DNA of 64,000 bases from Cryobacterium arcticum (GCF_001679725.1 NZ_CP016282.1:4110502-4174501); one strand, 5' to 3'. Shown: positions 54,973-63,793, numbered from the stretch's first letter. Numbers and translations are program-made. Notes: generated by a model from the sequence alone, not told the origin.

Positions 54973-56292
54973 GTGACAGCGATAGGCACCCCCCAGGCCG
55001 GCAACAACCTCGACCCGTGGTATCACCACTACGCCGAGCGAGCCGCCGCCCTGCGCGCCTCCGAGGTACGCGCCCTGTTCGCGGTCGCCTCCCGCCCAGA
55101 GGTCGTCTCCCTGGCCGGCGGAATGCCCTACGTCGCCGCTCTGCCGCAGGACCTCGTCATGAACGCGCTCGAGAACGTCATGCGCAAACAAGGTCCCGTG
55201 GCCCTGCAATATGGCTCTGGTCAGGGAGTTCCCTTATTCCGGGAGCAGATTCTCGAGGTCATGGCCCTCGAGGGCATCCGGGCGAACGCCGACGACGTCG
55301 TCGTCACCACGGGGTCGCAGCACGCCCTCGAACTGGTCAGCAAGCTCTTCCTCGACCCGGGTGACGTCGTCATCTCGGAGGGGCCGAGCTACGTCACCGC
55401 GATGGTGATCTTCAAGTCGTACCAGGCGGACGTGGACCACGTTCCGATGGACGACCAGGGCATGATCCCTGAGGCCCTGCGCGAGCACATCGCCCGGCTG
55501 AAGGCCGCGGGCCGCACGATCAAGTTCCTGTACACGATTCCCAGCTTCCACAATCCGGCCGGGGTCACGCTCAGCTGGGCGCGTCGCCTGGAGATCCTCG
55601 AGATCGCCCGGGAGAACCAGATCCTGGTTCTCGAGGACAACCCCTACGGGCTGCTCTACTTCGACCAGAAGGCACCGGATGCGATGCGGTCGGTCGAGCG
55701 CGACGGCGTCATCTACCTGGGCACCTTCTCCAAGACCCTGGCACCCGGGTTCCGGGTGGGCTGGGCCCTGGCGCCGCACGCCATCCGCGAGAAGCTGGTG
55801 CTGGCCAACGAAGCCGCCGTGCTCTCCCCCAGTTCGTTCAGCCAACTCGTCATCTCCGAGTACCTGGCCACGGCAGACTGGAAAGGCCAGATCAACACCT
55901 TCCGCGGTGTCTACCGCGAACGCAAGAACGCCATGCTCTCGGCGCTGGCAGAATACCTGCCGGAGCTCACCTGGACCAACCCCAACGGTGGCTTCTACGT
56001 GTGGCTGAACCTGCCCGAGACCCTGGACTCCAAGGCCATGCTGCCACGCGCGGTCAAGGAGCTGGTGGCGTACACCCCCGGCACCGCCTTCTTCGCGGAC
56101 GGCCAGGGCCGCCAGAACATCCGGTTGTCGTTCTGCTATCCGACTCCGGAACACATCCGCCTCGGCATCCGCCGCCTGGCCACCGTCGTGCGCGACGAAC
56201 TGGAGCTGCTCGACACCTTCGCCGGCACCGGCTCCCTGTCGCCCGCCCACGACGGTCGCCGTTTCGGTGCCCCGCCGCCCGACATCAACTGA
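54973..56292 (+). CDS. PLP-dependent class I/II aminotransferase
   Basis: 439 aa from a GTG. Fold-type I: SLAGGMPYVAALP, YGSGQGVPLFREQI, SFHNPAGVTLSW, LEDNPYGLLYF, and Schiff-base Lys in GTFSKTLAPGFRVGW. It resembles the aminotransferase domain of MocR/LysN-type proteins without the DNA-binding part. The long C-tail (after about residue 415) is Asp/Gly-rich. Substrate unknown; the adjacent D-Ala-D-Ala ligase may hint at cell-wall amino acids. Confidence 0.9.
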   Translation: MTAIGTPQAGNNLDPWYHHYAERAAALRASEVRALFAVASRPEVVSLAGGMPYVAALPQDLVMNALENVMRKQGPVALQYGSGQGVPLFREQILEVMALEGIRANADDVVVTTGSQHALELVSKLFLDPGDVVISEGPSYVTAMVIFKSYQADVDHVPMDDQGMIPEALREHIARLKAAGRTIKFLYTIPSFHNPAGVTLSWARRLEILEIARENQILVLEDNPYGLLYFDQKAPDAMRSVERDGVIYLGTFSKTLAPGFRVGWALAPHAIREKLVLANEAAVLSPSSFSQLVISEYLATADWKGQINTFRGVYRERKNAMLSALAEYLPELTWTNPNGGFYVWLNLPETLDSKAMLPRAVKELVAYTPGTAFFADGQGRQNIRLSFCYPTPEHIRLGIRRLATVVRDELELLDTFAGTGSLSPAHDGRRFGAPPPDIN

Positions 56293-56375
56293 CCCGACAC
56301 ACCTGACCCGCTGTCACCCCAACTGCAGTGACACCACCCGCAGCGACCGGCCCAACCAAAGGAAAAACCCAGATC

Positions 56376-57335
56376 ATGAGCGAATCCGAGTTCCTTGACG
56401 TAGTGGTTCTCGCGGGCGGCATCTCGCACGAACGGGACGTCTCCATCCGCAGCGGCCGACGCGTCGCCGACGAGCTGACCAACCTCGGCCACCGGGTCAC
56501 CCTGCTCGACCCGCAAGCCGGATTGCTCACCGAACTCGCCGAGCGCCGGCCTGACGTCATCTGGCCGGTGCTCCACGGTGCCACCGGAGAAGACGGCGCC
56601 CTGCTGTCCCTCCTGGAAACCACGGGAATCCCGCACGTTGGACCCCGGGGAACCGCGGCAGGCCTGGCCTGGTCCAAGCCCACCGCCAAGGAACTCGTGC
56701 GCCGGGCCGGGTACTCCACTCCAGCCTGGATCGCCCTCTCCCGCGAGACCTTCCGGGACCTCGGTGCGGCCAGCGTGCTCGAACACCTCGTCACCGCGCT
56801 CGGCACCCCGCTGGTGGTCAAGCCGGCCCAGGGCGGCTCGGCCCAGGGTGTCACCATCGTCGAGACCGCCGCCGGGCTTCCCCGCGCCATGGTGGATGCC
56901 TACACCTACGCCGACACCGCCCTCGTGGAGACCAAGATCGAGGGCACCGAGCTCGCGGTGACAGTCATCGACACCGGCGACGGCCCCCAGGCCCTTCCGG
57001 CCGTGGAAATCGTGCCCGTCAGCGGTGTTTTCAGCTTCGAAGCCCGCTATAACGCCGGCGAAACGCTGTTCTTCACACCCGCACGCATCGCGCCGGACAT
57101 CGCCGCCACTGTGGCGGAGACCGCCGTGGCGATCCACCGCCTACTCGGTCTGGCCCAGCTGTCCCGAATCGACCTCATGGTGGATGCCGATGGTGTCGCC
57201 TGGTTCTTGGAAGCGAATGTTCTCCCCGGCCTCACCGAGACGTCGCTCGCACCCCAGTCGATCGAGGCATCCGGCGAGACTCTTGGCGCCGTGTACGCCG
57301 CCCTGGCCCGAGCCGCCTCGGTCAGCTTGCGCTGA
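56376..57335 (+). CDS. ddl: D-alanine-D-alanine ligase family ATP-grasp protein
   Basis: 319 aa. It opens MSESEFLDVVVLAGGISHER, with the Ddl N-domain loop AGGISHERDVSIRSG. The ATP-grasp core shows PVLHGATGEDG, VVKPAQGGSAQG, VETKIEGTELAV and the closing NVLPGLTETSLAPQS motif that binds metal and D-Ala. It is short for Ddl (about 350 usual), so ligase activity is likely but substrate could differ. AAAGGA lies about 12 bases before the ATG. The gene follows the aminotransferase by 83 bases. Confidence 0.85.
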   Translation: MSESEFLDVVVLAGGISHERDVSIRSGRRVADELTNLGHRVTLLDPQAGLLTELAERRPDVIWPVLHGATGEDGALLSLLETTGIPHVGPRGTAAGLAWSKPTAKELVRRAGYSTPAWIALSRETFRDLGAASVLEHLVTALGTPLVVKPAQGGSAQGVTIVETAAGLPRAMVDAYTYADTALVETKIEGTELAVTVIDTGDGPQALPAVEIVPVSGVFSFEARYNAGETLFFTPARIAPDIAATVAETAVAIHRLLGLAQLSRIDLMVDADGVAWFLEANVLPGLTETSLAPQSIEASGETLGAVYAALARAASVSLR

Positions 57336-57344
57336 CTTCAGCCA

Positions 57345-57360
57345 TGTTTCACGTGAAACA
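57345..57360. promoter_or_regulatory. parS site 1
   Basis: TGTTTCACGTGAAACA, the exact 16-bp parS palindrome, 9 bases after the ddl stop. ParB with CTP loads here. Confidence 0.95.
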
Positions 57361-57423
57361 CTGAGCCAGCCGCACGGACCAACCCCTCCCCCGCTCCTGA
57401 CCCACGCGCCGGCCGCCGGGTCA

Positions 57424-57458
57424 CTGGCCACTGGCCGCTGGCCGCTGGCCGCTGGCCG
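57424..57458. repeat. CTGGCCR heptamer tandem repeat
   Basis: Five contiguous copies of CTGGCCG (first is CTGGCCA). A short tandem repeat in the parS region; no function seen. Confidence 0.8.
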
Positions 57459-57547
57459 CTCTGGTCGATCGCAGACCAGCACCCCCACCAGCCCCTCAGG
57501 CGCTGGTTGCGGCCGTCTAGATCATCACCCAGCCCGAGCCTCGAACC

Positions 57548-57561
57548 GTTTCACGTCAAAC
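57548..57561. promoter_or_regulatory. parS-like site with one mismatch
   Basis: GTTTCACGTCAAAC differs from parS at one base. It sits within the parS group and may bind ParB weakly. Confidence 0.7.
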
Positions 57562-57607
57562 AATGAGCCCGGCGCCCGGGCTGATGCACGTCGTCGCGAT
57601 CGCCGTT

Positions 57608-57626
57608 GGTTGAGCCTGTCGAAACC
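57608..57626. repeat. REP-like element, inverted orientation
   Basis: GGTTGAGCCTGTCGAAACC is the reverse complement of the GGTTTCGACAGGCTCAACC form of the intergenic repeat that recurs, with C substitutions, at 58339-58453. Confidence 0.7.
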
Positions 57627-57736
57627 AAAGCCGGGCACATTCCCGCGGTGACACCTGAGGTGGAGTGAGGCCTGGCTCCGGGTCACAGGCGGCGCTTGCA
57701 TCGCAAGAGCGAGCTCCACTCGGGTCGCGTTCGGGA

Positions 57737-57750
57737 GTTTCACGTGAAAC
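57737..57750. promoter_or_regulatory. parS site 2
   Basis: Exact GTTTCACGTGAAAC. Confidence 0.95.
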
Positions 57751-57843
57751 ACCGACGACATGGGCGAATTTCATTCAGGCCTGTGGGGAAGCGGTGGAAT
57801 TGAGCCCGTCACCATCGGCGGATAAGCGCGAAAGGGTCGACAG

Positions 57844-57857
57844 GTTTCACGTGAAAC
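57844..57857. promoter_or_regulatory. parS site 3
   Basis: Exact GTTTCACGTGAAAC, about 107 bases after site 2. Confidence 0.95.
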
Positions 57858-58111
57858 GGTCGCTTTCGGCGGCCTGCGAGGCGCTGTGCGGCAGCTTTCG
57901 TGATCTTGATCCGGTAGTGAGCCATGCATTTCGGCGCACAGACGCGCCGACAACGCTTGAATTTCATCGATCGCCGCCTTCGACATGAGGCGTCGTTCGA
58001 AAATTGAGGGCGCCCCAGGTCTCGACGAGATCGACCACCGCGTGGATGTGTGCCCTCGCCCGTTACGCGCCGCGACCGATAGGCCCTGCAACGGGCGAGA
58101 AATTACGGGCC

Positions 58112-58125
58112 GTTTCACGTGAAAC
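58112..58125. promoter_or_regulatory. parS site 4
   Basis: Exact GTTTCACGTGAAAC. Confidence 0.95.
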
Positions 58126-58252
58126 ATTTGCCCGCACCCCTCCTTGCCAAGTCTTCGCCCTCTCGGCGACTCGACCGACGCGTGCATACGTTCCGATCCG
58201 AGTCTGGACGAGTGAGCCGGACTGACACTGAGGACCTTGATCGTGTGTGGAG

Positions 58253-58268
58253 TGTTTCACGTGAAACA
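58253..58268. promoter_or_regulatory. parS site 5
   Basis: TGTTTCACGTGAAACA, exact and with symmetrical flanks, GTG before and CAC after. Confidence 0.95.
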
Positions 58269-58338
58269 CAGTGATGATCGTGACCGGGTCTAGTCAGCAT
58301 CGAGCACGTCGACTTGGAAGTGAATGTTCAGCGTAGCT

Positions 58339-58453
58339 GGTCTCGACTGGCTCGACCGACGCGGTTGGTCGGCGCCCTGGTAAACGGGTCTCGACAGGCT
58401 CGACCGGCGGGGTTGGTCGGCGCCCAGGTGACCTGGTCTCGACAGGCTCGACC
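58339..58453. repeat. 48-bp tandem repeat carrying a REP-like element
   Basis: GGTCTCGACAGGCTCGACC recurs at 58339, 58387 and 58435, spaced exactly 48 bases (first copy has T for A at one position). The interval GTTGGTCGGCGCCC is also shared by the first two units. Related single copies lie at 57608 (inverted) and 58582. Confidence 0.85.
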
Positions 58454-58542
58454 ATCGCGTGGTTGCGAACCAGCACTCGTCACGAGATACATGGGATTCG
58501 AATCCAGCTAGGTGTGCCCCGTCGCCGTGACCAGCTGTGAAG

Positions 58543-58556
58543 GTTTCACGTGAAAC
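58543..58556. promoter_or_regulatory. parS site 6
   Basis: Exact GTTTCACGTGAAAC. Confidence 0.95.
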
Positions 58557-58581
58557 ACTTGCACAACGACGTGATCAGAGC

Positions 58582-58599
58582 GTCTCGACAGGTTCGAGC
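58582..58599. repeat. REP-like element, single copy
   Basis: GTCTCGACAGGTTCGAGC, a diverged copy of the repeat at 58339-58453, 26 bases after parS site 6. Confidence 0.6.
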
Positions 58600-58638
58600 A
58601 GCCGGATTCAGTTCACCACATGCGCTTGAGAAGCGGAT

Positions 58639-58652
58639 GTTTCACGTGAAAC
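58639..58652. promoter_or_regulatory. parS site 7
   Basis: Exact GTTTCACGTGAAAC, 9 bases beyond the parB stop codon on the plus-strand map. Confidence 0.95.
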
Positions 58653-58661
58653 GTGAGAGAT

Positions 58662-59714
58662 TTAGTTCGCTCCGAAGCCGGGCTCACCGAGAACACCGAG
58701 GATGCGGTTCAAGTCGCCTATCGTCGCAAAATCGACTGTGATCTGGCCTTTTCTTGCGCCCAGACTGATCTTCACACGGGTATCCAGGCGATCACCGAGG
58801 TGTTCGGCGATCTCATTCAGGTGCCCCTGTCGTTTTCCGGGCGACGGCTTCACGACGACAGGCTTCGGGCCCGCCGCCGCCGCGGCCTCAGCCGCGCGAA
58901 CAGACAGGTCCTCGTTCACGATCTTGTCGGCCAGCCGCAGCATGCCATCGTGGTCCCCCACCGAGAGCACCGCACGGGCGTGTCCGGCCGAGAGAACCCC
59001 TGCCGCCACACGCAGCTGAACGGCCTCGGGCAGCTTCAGGAGCCGGAGGGTGTTCGTAATCTGCGGGCGCGACCGCCCGATGCGGCTGGCCAGTTCTTCC
59101 TGGGTGATCTCAAAGTCGGACAGCAGTTGCTGGTACGCCGACGCCTCTTCCAACGGGTTGAGCTGGGCGCGGTGCAGGTTCTCCAGCAGCGCATCCCGCA
59201 GCATGTCGATGTCGGCGGTGTCGCGCACGATGGCCGGAATACTGTCGAGACCGACCTCTTTGGTCGCGCGCAGGCGGCGCTCACCCATGACGAGTTCGTA
59301 TTTACCGGGCTGCTCGGCCAGCGGACGCACCACGATCGGCTGGAGCACGCCGACCTCGCGGATGCTGTGCACCAACTCGGCCAGGTCGTCTTCATCGAAC
59401 ACGCTGCGGGGCTGCACGGCGTTCGGCACGATATCAGCCGGGTTGAGGTGTGCGAGGCGGGCGCCTGGTACCGGCAGCAGATCGCTGTCCGAATCGCTGG
59501 CTGACTCGACGGTTTCACTGGGAGACGTCGCAAGGGCCACATCCACGGCCAGAGCCTGCGTGGATCCGGTCACGGGGGAGGCGCCGGCGGTTCCCTCGGC
59601 ATGAGGATTCTCGTTATACGGGAAGAACACGTCGACCGGACGCGCCTGGGACGGGTTGTCCTGTACAGGAATCAGCGAACCGATGCCACGACCAAGCCCT
59701 GTGCGTTTTGCCAT
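58662..59714 (-). CDS. parB: Chromosome partitioning protein ParB
   Basis: 350 aa. N-terminal LGRGIGSLI motif for ParA contact, a Ser/Asp-rich linker, then the CTPase motif GERRLRA (144-150), the HTH ([21 protein letters not shown]) that reads parS, and a C-terminal dimerisation domain. Its ATG shares one base with the parA TAA. It loads on the parS sites around it and organises the origin. Confidence 0.97.
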   Translation of the reverse strand: MAKRTGLGRGIGSLIPVQDNPSQARPVDVFFPYNENPHAEGTAGASPVTGSTQALAVDVALATSPSETVESASDSDSDLLPVPGARLAHLNPADIVPNAVQPRSVFDEDDLAELVHSIREVGVLQPIVVRPLAEQPGKYELVMGERRLRATKEVGLDSIPAIVRDTADIDMLRDALLENLHRAQLNPLEEASAYQQLLSDFEITQEELASRIGRSRPQITNTLRLLKLPEAVQLRVAAGVLSAGHARAVLSVGDHDGMLRLADKIVNEDLSVRAAEAAAAAGPKPVVVKPSPGKRQGHLNEIAEHLGDRLDTRVKISLGARKGQITVDFATIGDLNRILGVLGEPGFGAN

Positions 59715-60652
59715 TACTGCTCATCTCCTGATTCTGGAACGCCCCGACGGGCCATTTCTGCCGCTGCTTCGAGGTAGGAGAGCGATCCTGCGGAGTTCAG
59801 ATCGTAACTGATGACGCTCTGACCGTAGCTGGGCGCCTCAGAAACGCGCACAGAGCGCGGAATCAGGGTATCCAGCACCTGTTTCGGGAAGTGGTCGCGC
59901 ACATCCTGCGCCACCTGGTTGGCCAGATTGGTGCGGCTGTCGTACATCGTGAGCAAAATCGTGGACACGACGAGCTGCGGGTTGAGGTGCTTCTCGATCA
60001 GCTCGATGTTCTTGAGCAACTGACTCAGCCCCTCGAGCGCGTAGTACTCGCACTGGATGGGGATGAGAACCTCGCGCGCGGCGACAAACGCGTTGATGGT
60101 GAGCAGACCGAGCGACGGGGGACAGTCGATGAAGACGTAATCGTACGGGTCCGTCATCTCCTTGATGTGCAGGTCGAGGGCGCGGCGGAGACGCTGTTCC
60201 CGGGCGACGAGTGAGACCAACTCGATCTCGGCCCCGGCCAGGTGGATGGTGGCGGGGACACAGTAGAGCGCCCCGAATTCCGGGCTCTTCTGCACAACGT
60301 CCACCATGGGCAGGTCGTTGATGATGACGTCGTAGACGCTGGGGGTCTCTGCGCGGTGCTCCACACCGAGGGCCGTCGACGCGTTGCCCTGCGGATCCAG
60401 GTCGATCACGAGCACGCGCGCACCCTGCCTTGCCAGTGCCGCGGCCAGGTTCACGGCCGTGGTGGTCTTCCCGACCCCACCCTTCTGGTTGGAGATCGTG
60501 ATCACACGGGTGCTGGCCGGCTTCGGCAGCCGTTCGGCCGCGATCACCTGCCGCCGACGGGTCAGGTCTGAAATCTCCCGGGCCAGGGGGGTGCTGTTGT
60601 CGAGGCCGGGGCCGGGGGAGCCGGCCTGCTGGTCTTCGCCAGGATGTTTCAC
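59714..60652 (-). CDS. parA: Chromosome partitioning ATPase ParA
   Basis: 312 aa from a GTG. The deviant Walker [10 protein letters not shown] is near residue 57, followed by [14 protein letters not shown] and [14 protein letters not shown] 45-residue polar extension precedes the ATPase domain. The GTG lies inside parS site 8 (60646-60659), and it is the first start in the frame, so ParB binding would cover the start region. It couples to parB by a TAATG overlap. Confidence 0.96.
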   Translation of the reverse strand: MKHPGEDQQAGSPGPGLDNSTPLAREISDLTRRRQVIAAERLPKPASTRVITISNQKGGVGKTTTAVNLAAALARQGARVLVIDLDPQGNASTALGVEHRAETPSVYDVIINDLPMVDVVQKSPEFGALYCVPATIHLAGAEIELVSLVAREQRLRRALDLHIKEMTDPYDYVFIDCPPSLGLLTINAFVAAREVLIPIQCEYYALEGLSQLLKNIELIEKHLNPQLVVSTILLTMYDSRTNLANQVAQDVRDHFPKQVLDTLIPRSVRVSEAPSYGQSVISYDLNSAGSLSYLEAAAEMARRGVPESGDEQ

Positions 60653-60659
60653 GTGAAAC
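60646..60659. promoter_or_regulatory. parS site 8, containing the parA start codon
   Basis: Exact GTTTCACGTGAAAC; the parA GTG is the central GTG on the minus strand (60652-60650). Confidence 0.95.
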
Positions 60660-60739
60660 CTTTGCGTTCGACGGTTGATGAGCCACCCGAGAGTGAGCCA
60701 CGGCGGATGCCTGTTCGCAGGGAACGGGCGCTGCCGGGA

Positions 60740-61369
60740 CTAGTCCACTGTAGCCCTTATGACCCGGGTGACGTCCGGCAGCACGCCCTCACCGAGGGTG
60801 AGAACTTCGACATTTCGCAGCCGGAAGCGGGCGATGGCCTTGGCCGCGTTGGCTATCTCACCCGCGGCACCAGCCCCCTTCATGACGACGAGCTCCCCGC
60901 CCGGCCGCAGCAGCGGCGCGGTCAGGGGAATCAACGTTTTCAGGGCGCTCACGGCCCGTGCGGTGACCTGATCGAGCGGGGCATCCAAGCGGATGTCTTC
61001 GGCCCGAGCCCGCAACACTGTTGCGTTGGTCAGACCGAGTGCCTCGATCTGACCGGTCAACCAGGCCACGCGACGTTCCATGGGCTCGATGAGCACGAAG
61101 GACACGTCGGGACGGGCAATCGCGAGAACCAAGCCGGGCAGCCCGGCGCCGGAGCCGACATCGCCGACTCGACCCGGGCGCAGCAGCGGAGCGACCAGGA
61201 CGCAGTTCAGGATGTGCCGGCTCCACAATCGGGGGAGTTCGAGCGGTCCGATCAGCCCCAGTTCCTCACCCTGCTCGGCGAGGTGACGGGTGAAATCACG
61301 CGCCGCGTCGATGCGGTCGCCGAACAGCTCGGCGGCAACGGCCGGCTCGGCCTCGAGAGAGAGGGTCAC
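60740..61369 (-). CDS. rsmG: 16S rRNA (guanine527-N7)-methyltransferase RsmG
   Basis: 209 aa from a GTG. SAM motif VGDVGSGAGLPGLVLAI, then VLIEPMERRVAWL, and TARAVSALKTLIPL as in RsmG/GidB. It methylates G527 of 16S rRNA; loss can give low-level streptomycin resistance. parS site 9 ends 1 base from its GTG, occupying the usual ribosome-binding position. Confidence 0.96.
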   Translation of the reverse strand: MTLSLEAEPAVAAELFGDRIDAARDFTRHLAEQGEELGLIGPLELPRLWSRHILNCVLVAPLLRPGRVGDVGSGAGLPGLVLAIARPDVSFVLIEPMERRVAWLTGQIEALGLTNATVLRARAEDIRLDAPLDQVTARAVSALKTLIPLTAPLLRPGGELVVMKGAGAAGEIANAAKAIARFRLRNVEVLTLGEGVLPDVTRVIRATVD

Positions 61370-61370
61370 T

Positions 61371-61384
61371 GTTTCACGTGAAAC
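61371..61384. promoter_or_regulatory. parS site 9, at the jag-rsmG junction
   Basis: Exact GTTTCACGTGAAAC. It fills the space between the jag stop codon (61384-61386, sharing its last base) and the rsmG GTG (61369). Confidence 0.95.
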
Positions 61385-61920
61385 TACGCGGCGGTGATGA
61401 CCGTGTGGCGGTCACGGCCTTCACCCAACGACTCGGAAACGAAGCCACGCTCCGACACGATGTCGTGCACGAGCTTGCGTTCGTAGGACGACATCGGGGG
61501 GAGGGAAGCCTCCGTTGCGCCGCCCTCGATGCGTTCGATCGCCCGGCCGACGAGGTCGGTGAGCTCCGCCTGGCGCGCCTCACGCGAACCGCCGACGTCG
61601 AGGATCAGACGGGAGAACGAGCCGGTCTTGTTCTGCACGGCCAGGCGGGTGAGCTCCTGCAAGGCGTTGACGGTGTCGGGCTTGGACAGCAGACGCAGGT
61701 TGGTCGCGTCGGACGAGTTCACCGACAGGTAGGCACGTCCGTTGCGGGCATCGATGTCGATGTCCCCATCGAGGTCGCAAATATCCAGGAATTCCTCGAT
61801 GTAGTCGGCGGCGATGTCGCCTTCCTGCTCCAACTGGCCGATGGTCGGTAGTGCGTCGGGGGCGTCGGCAGCAGCATCCGCGTTGATCACGTCGGTGTTC
61901 TCAGTCACGTTGTTGTCCAT
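61384..61920 (-). CDS. jag: Jag/KhpB family RNA-binding protein (R3H domain)
   Basis: 178 aa. An acidic N-terminus (VTENTDVINADAAADAPDAL) leads to a KH-like domain (LDICDLDGDIDIDARNGRAYL) and an R3H domain (SSYERKLVHDIVSERGFVSESLGEG). It is the standard partner downstream of yidC, here 5 bases after it. It has roles in cell-envelope growth via RNA binding. Confidence 0.94.
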   Translation of the reverse strand: MDNNVTENTDVINADAAADAPDALPTIGQLEQEGDIAADYIEEFLDICDLDGDIDIDARNGRAYLSVNSSDATNLRLLSKPDTVNALQELTRLAVQNKTGSFSRLILDVGGSREARQAELTDLVGRAIERIEGGATEASLPPMSSYERKLVHDIVSERGFVSESLGEGRDRHTVITAA

Positions 61921-61925
61921 CCCTG

Positions 61926-62900
61926 TTACTTCTTGGGGCCGGTCTGCTTCTTGGCCCGGTTCTTACCCACGGGCTGCTGACGCTGGGCCGGCTTCTTGGC
62001 CTCTTCTACGACGATGATGTCGCCGTCGGTGGCGATGAGCTTGCCCTTGCGGGCCATGCGCTCTTCGCGCGCCTTGGCGGCCTCGCTGCCGGGGGTGGGC
62101 ATGTTGCGGATGACCAGGAACTGCTGGGCCATGGTCCAGATGTTCGAGGTGAGCCAGTAGAACATGACGCCGAGCGGGAAGGCCACACCGGAGAAGGCGA
62201 ACACCAGCGGCAGTAGGTACAACATGATCTTCTGCTGGCGGAACATCGGGCTCGCCTTGGTCTCCGGCGACATGTTCTTGGAGACGATCTGCAGCTGGGT
62301 GATGAACTGCGAGGCGGTCATGAGGATCACCATGGTGGCGGCGATGATCATGACGGAGAGGTTGAAGTCCGCGCCGGCTGTCATCAGGGTCCACTGCTGC
62401 GCGAACGTGTCGTGCAGCGGGGCCCGGCCGAAGAGGGTGGCGTTACCGAAGCTCGTCGCGAGCTCCTGGTTGAGCGGGCCGACACCGGCGTTGGACTTCT
62501 GGGCGTCATTGAGCACCGAGAAGAGGGCGAAGAAGATCGGCATCTGCAGCAGCAGCGGCAGGCAGGAGGCCAGCGGGTTGGTGCCCGTGCGCTTGTACAG
62601 CTCCATGGTCTCGCGGGACATGGCCTCGCGGGAGAACTGGTCCTTCTTGCCCTTGTACTTGTCCTGGATCTTCTTGAGCTGCGGGGCGACCTCGAGCATC
62701 TTGCGCTGGCTCTTGATCTGCCGCACGAAGATGGGGATCAGTGCCGCACGCACCACGAGCACGAGGCCCACGATGGAGAGCACCCAGGTGAGGCCGTCGT
62801 TCGGGTCGAGGCCCACATTGGAGAACACCCAGTGCCAGGCGACGAGCAGAAGCTCAACGGCCCATTTCAGCGGCCAGAGAATAGTACCTAAGAGGTCCAT
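61926..62900 (-). CDS. yidC: Membrane protein insertase YidC
   Basis: 324 aa with about five helices. The conserved Arg-containing region AALIPIFVRQIKSQRKM, the PLASCLPLLLQMPIFFALF stretch and a basic C-terminal tail (RQQPVGKNRAKKQTGPKK) are those of the actinobacterial YidC/OxaI family. It inserts membrane proteins with or after SecYEG. It overlaps yidD by 13 bases. Confidence 0.96.
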   Translation of the reverse strand: MDLLGTILWPLKWAVELLLVAWHWVFSNVGLDPNDGLTWVLSIVGLVLVVRAALIPIFVRQIKSQRKMLEVAPQLKKIQDKYKGKKDQFSREAMSRETMELYKRTGTNPLASCLPLLLQMPIFFALFSVLNDAQKSNAGVGPLNQELATSFGNATLFGRAPLHDTFAQQWTLMTAGADFNLSVMIIAATMVILMTASQFITQLQIVSKNMSPETKASPMFRQQKIMLYLLPLVFAFSGVAFPLGVMFYWLTSNIWTMAQQFLVIRNMPTPGSEAAKAREERMARKGKLIATDGDIIVVEEAKKPAQRQQPVGKNRAKKQTGPKK

Positions 62901-63220
62901 GCGTGCGAGTCAGCCCTTTCCGTGGCTAAAGGAACTACAAATCCAAACGACGTCACGGTGTAGCGACGGTGTCGTTTCAGGGGAACATCATCGATTCCGC
63001 CCTCAGCCCAAGGATGACAACGCAAGACCCGGCGTGCGGCGAAGAAAGCGCCGACGATCAGGCCATATTCCTGAACGGCGCCAAGGGCATACGCCGAGCA
63101 CGAGGGGTAATACCGGCAAACATCGCCGTACAACGGTGAGATTACCGCGCGATACACGCGCAGGAGCACCACCCCGACATTTCGGGGGAGCAGCACCAGC
63201 GTGAGGATCGCCCTGTTCAT
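62888..63220 (-). CDS. yidD: Membrane protein insertion efficiency factor YidD
   Basis: 110 aa, PLYGDVCRYYPSCSAYALGAV and RRVLRCHPWAEGGIDDVPL are the conserved YidD Cys/Trp regions. It begins in an ATGA overlap with rnpA and overlaps yidC. It assists YidC. Confidence 0.94.
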   Translation of the reverse strand: MNRAILTLVLLPRNVGVVLLRVYRAVISPLYGDVCRYYPSCSAYALGAVQEYGLIVGAFFAARRVLRCHPWAEGGIDDVPLKRHRRYTVTSFGFVVPLATERADSHAWTS

Positions 63221-63558
63221 CGTCCGCGCTGGCCCTTGACCATGGCGGTCGACAGCTCGGCCACGAGTTCGGGCCAGCTGGCGTCCACTGATGTGGGTAG
63301 TGCGCGAAAAACGACCTCCGTCCCGGCGGGAACGCCAGGAAGGAGATCGAAACTTACGGCCTTCATTCGACGACGGATGCGGTTACGCACCACCGCACCG
63401 CCAACGTTCTTGGCCACGATGAACCCGAACCGCACCGGAGTGGGTTCGGAGGTACGGCGAAGATACGTCACGGTGTGCGGGCCAACGACCCGCATACCTC
63501 GTCGAACGACAGCTTTGTAGTCGCTCCCGCTCGTAATGCGATTGGCGTGAGCGAGCAC
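63217..63558 (-). CDS. rnpA: Ribonuclease P protein component
   Basis: 113 aa from a GTG at 63558, 8 bases after rpmH; the open frame further upstream runs through rpmH. The RNR motif VVRNRIRRRMKAV binds the RNase P RNA. It opens MLAHANRITSGSDYKAVVRR, as in actinobacterial RnpA. Coupled to yidD by ATGA. Confidence 0.94.
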   Translation of the reverse strand: MLAHANRITSGSDYKAVVRRGMRVVGPHTVTYLRRTSEPTPVRFGFIVAKNVGGAVVRNRIRRRMKAVSFDLLPGVPAGTEVVFRALPTSVDASWPELVAELSTAMVKGQRGR

Positions 63559-63566
63559 GGGATCGC

Positions 63567-63704
63567 TTACGCGGAGAGTTCGGTGCGACCCTTGCGACGA
63601 CGAGCACCGAGGATGGCGCGTCCGGCGCGGGTGCGCATACGAAGACGGAAACCGTGCACCTTCGCGCGACGACGGTTGTTCGGCTGGAACGTTCTCTTGC
63701 TCAT
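63567..63704 (-). CDS. rpmH: 50S ribosomal protein L34
   Basis: 45 aa, starting [20 protein letters not shown] and ending RKGRTELSA, a textbook L34. It is first of the rpmH-rnpA-yidD-yidC-jag-rsmG-parA-parB series adjoining the chromosomal origin. Confidence 0.98.
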   Translation of the reverse strand: MSKRTFQPNNRRRAKVHGFRLRMRTRAGRAILGARRRKGRTELSA

Positions 63705-63793
63705 TGTTCAATCTCCACGTATTGGATCTCCGCAGGCCTAAACGAGCGGCCGGGAAAGAGTGAGGTAGCCCACGGGCTGGGGTCAACTGATTA

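Larger units (their letters stand above)
57336..58661. other. Gene-free parS region between ddl and parB
   Basis: 1.3 kb without a convincing gene; the short frames here carry FHVK or VSRET because parS sites are read in coding frames. It holds parS sites at 57345, 57548 (one mismatch), 57737, 57844, 58112, 58253, 58543 and 58639, a heptamer repeat, and REP-like elements. It is best read as the ParB-loading centromere-like locus next to parAB. Confidence 0.85.

Noticed and set aside
57025..57651. 208-aa plus-strand frame overlapping the ddl end
   Set aside because: Pro/Arg/Ser-rich frame-shifted reading of ddl followed by non-coding DNA.
57771..58187. 138-aa minus-strand frame in the parS region
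   Set aside because: It reads parS as FHVK/VSRET, has no domain, no ribosome-binding site and random composition.
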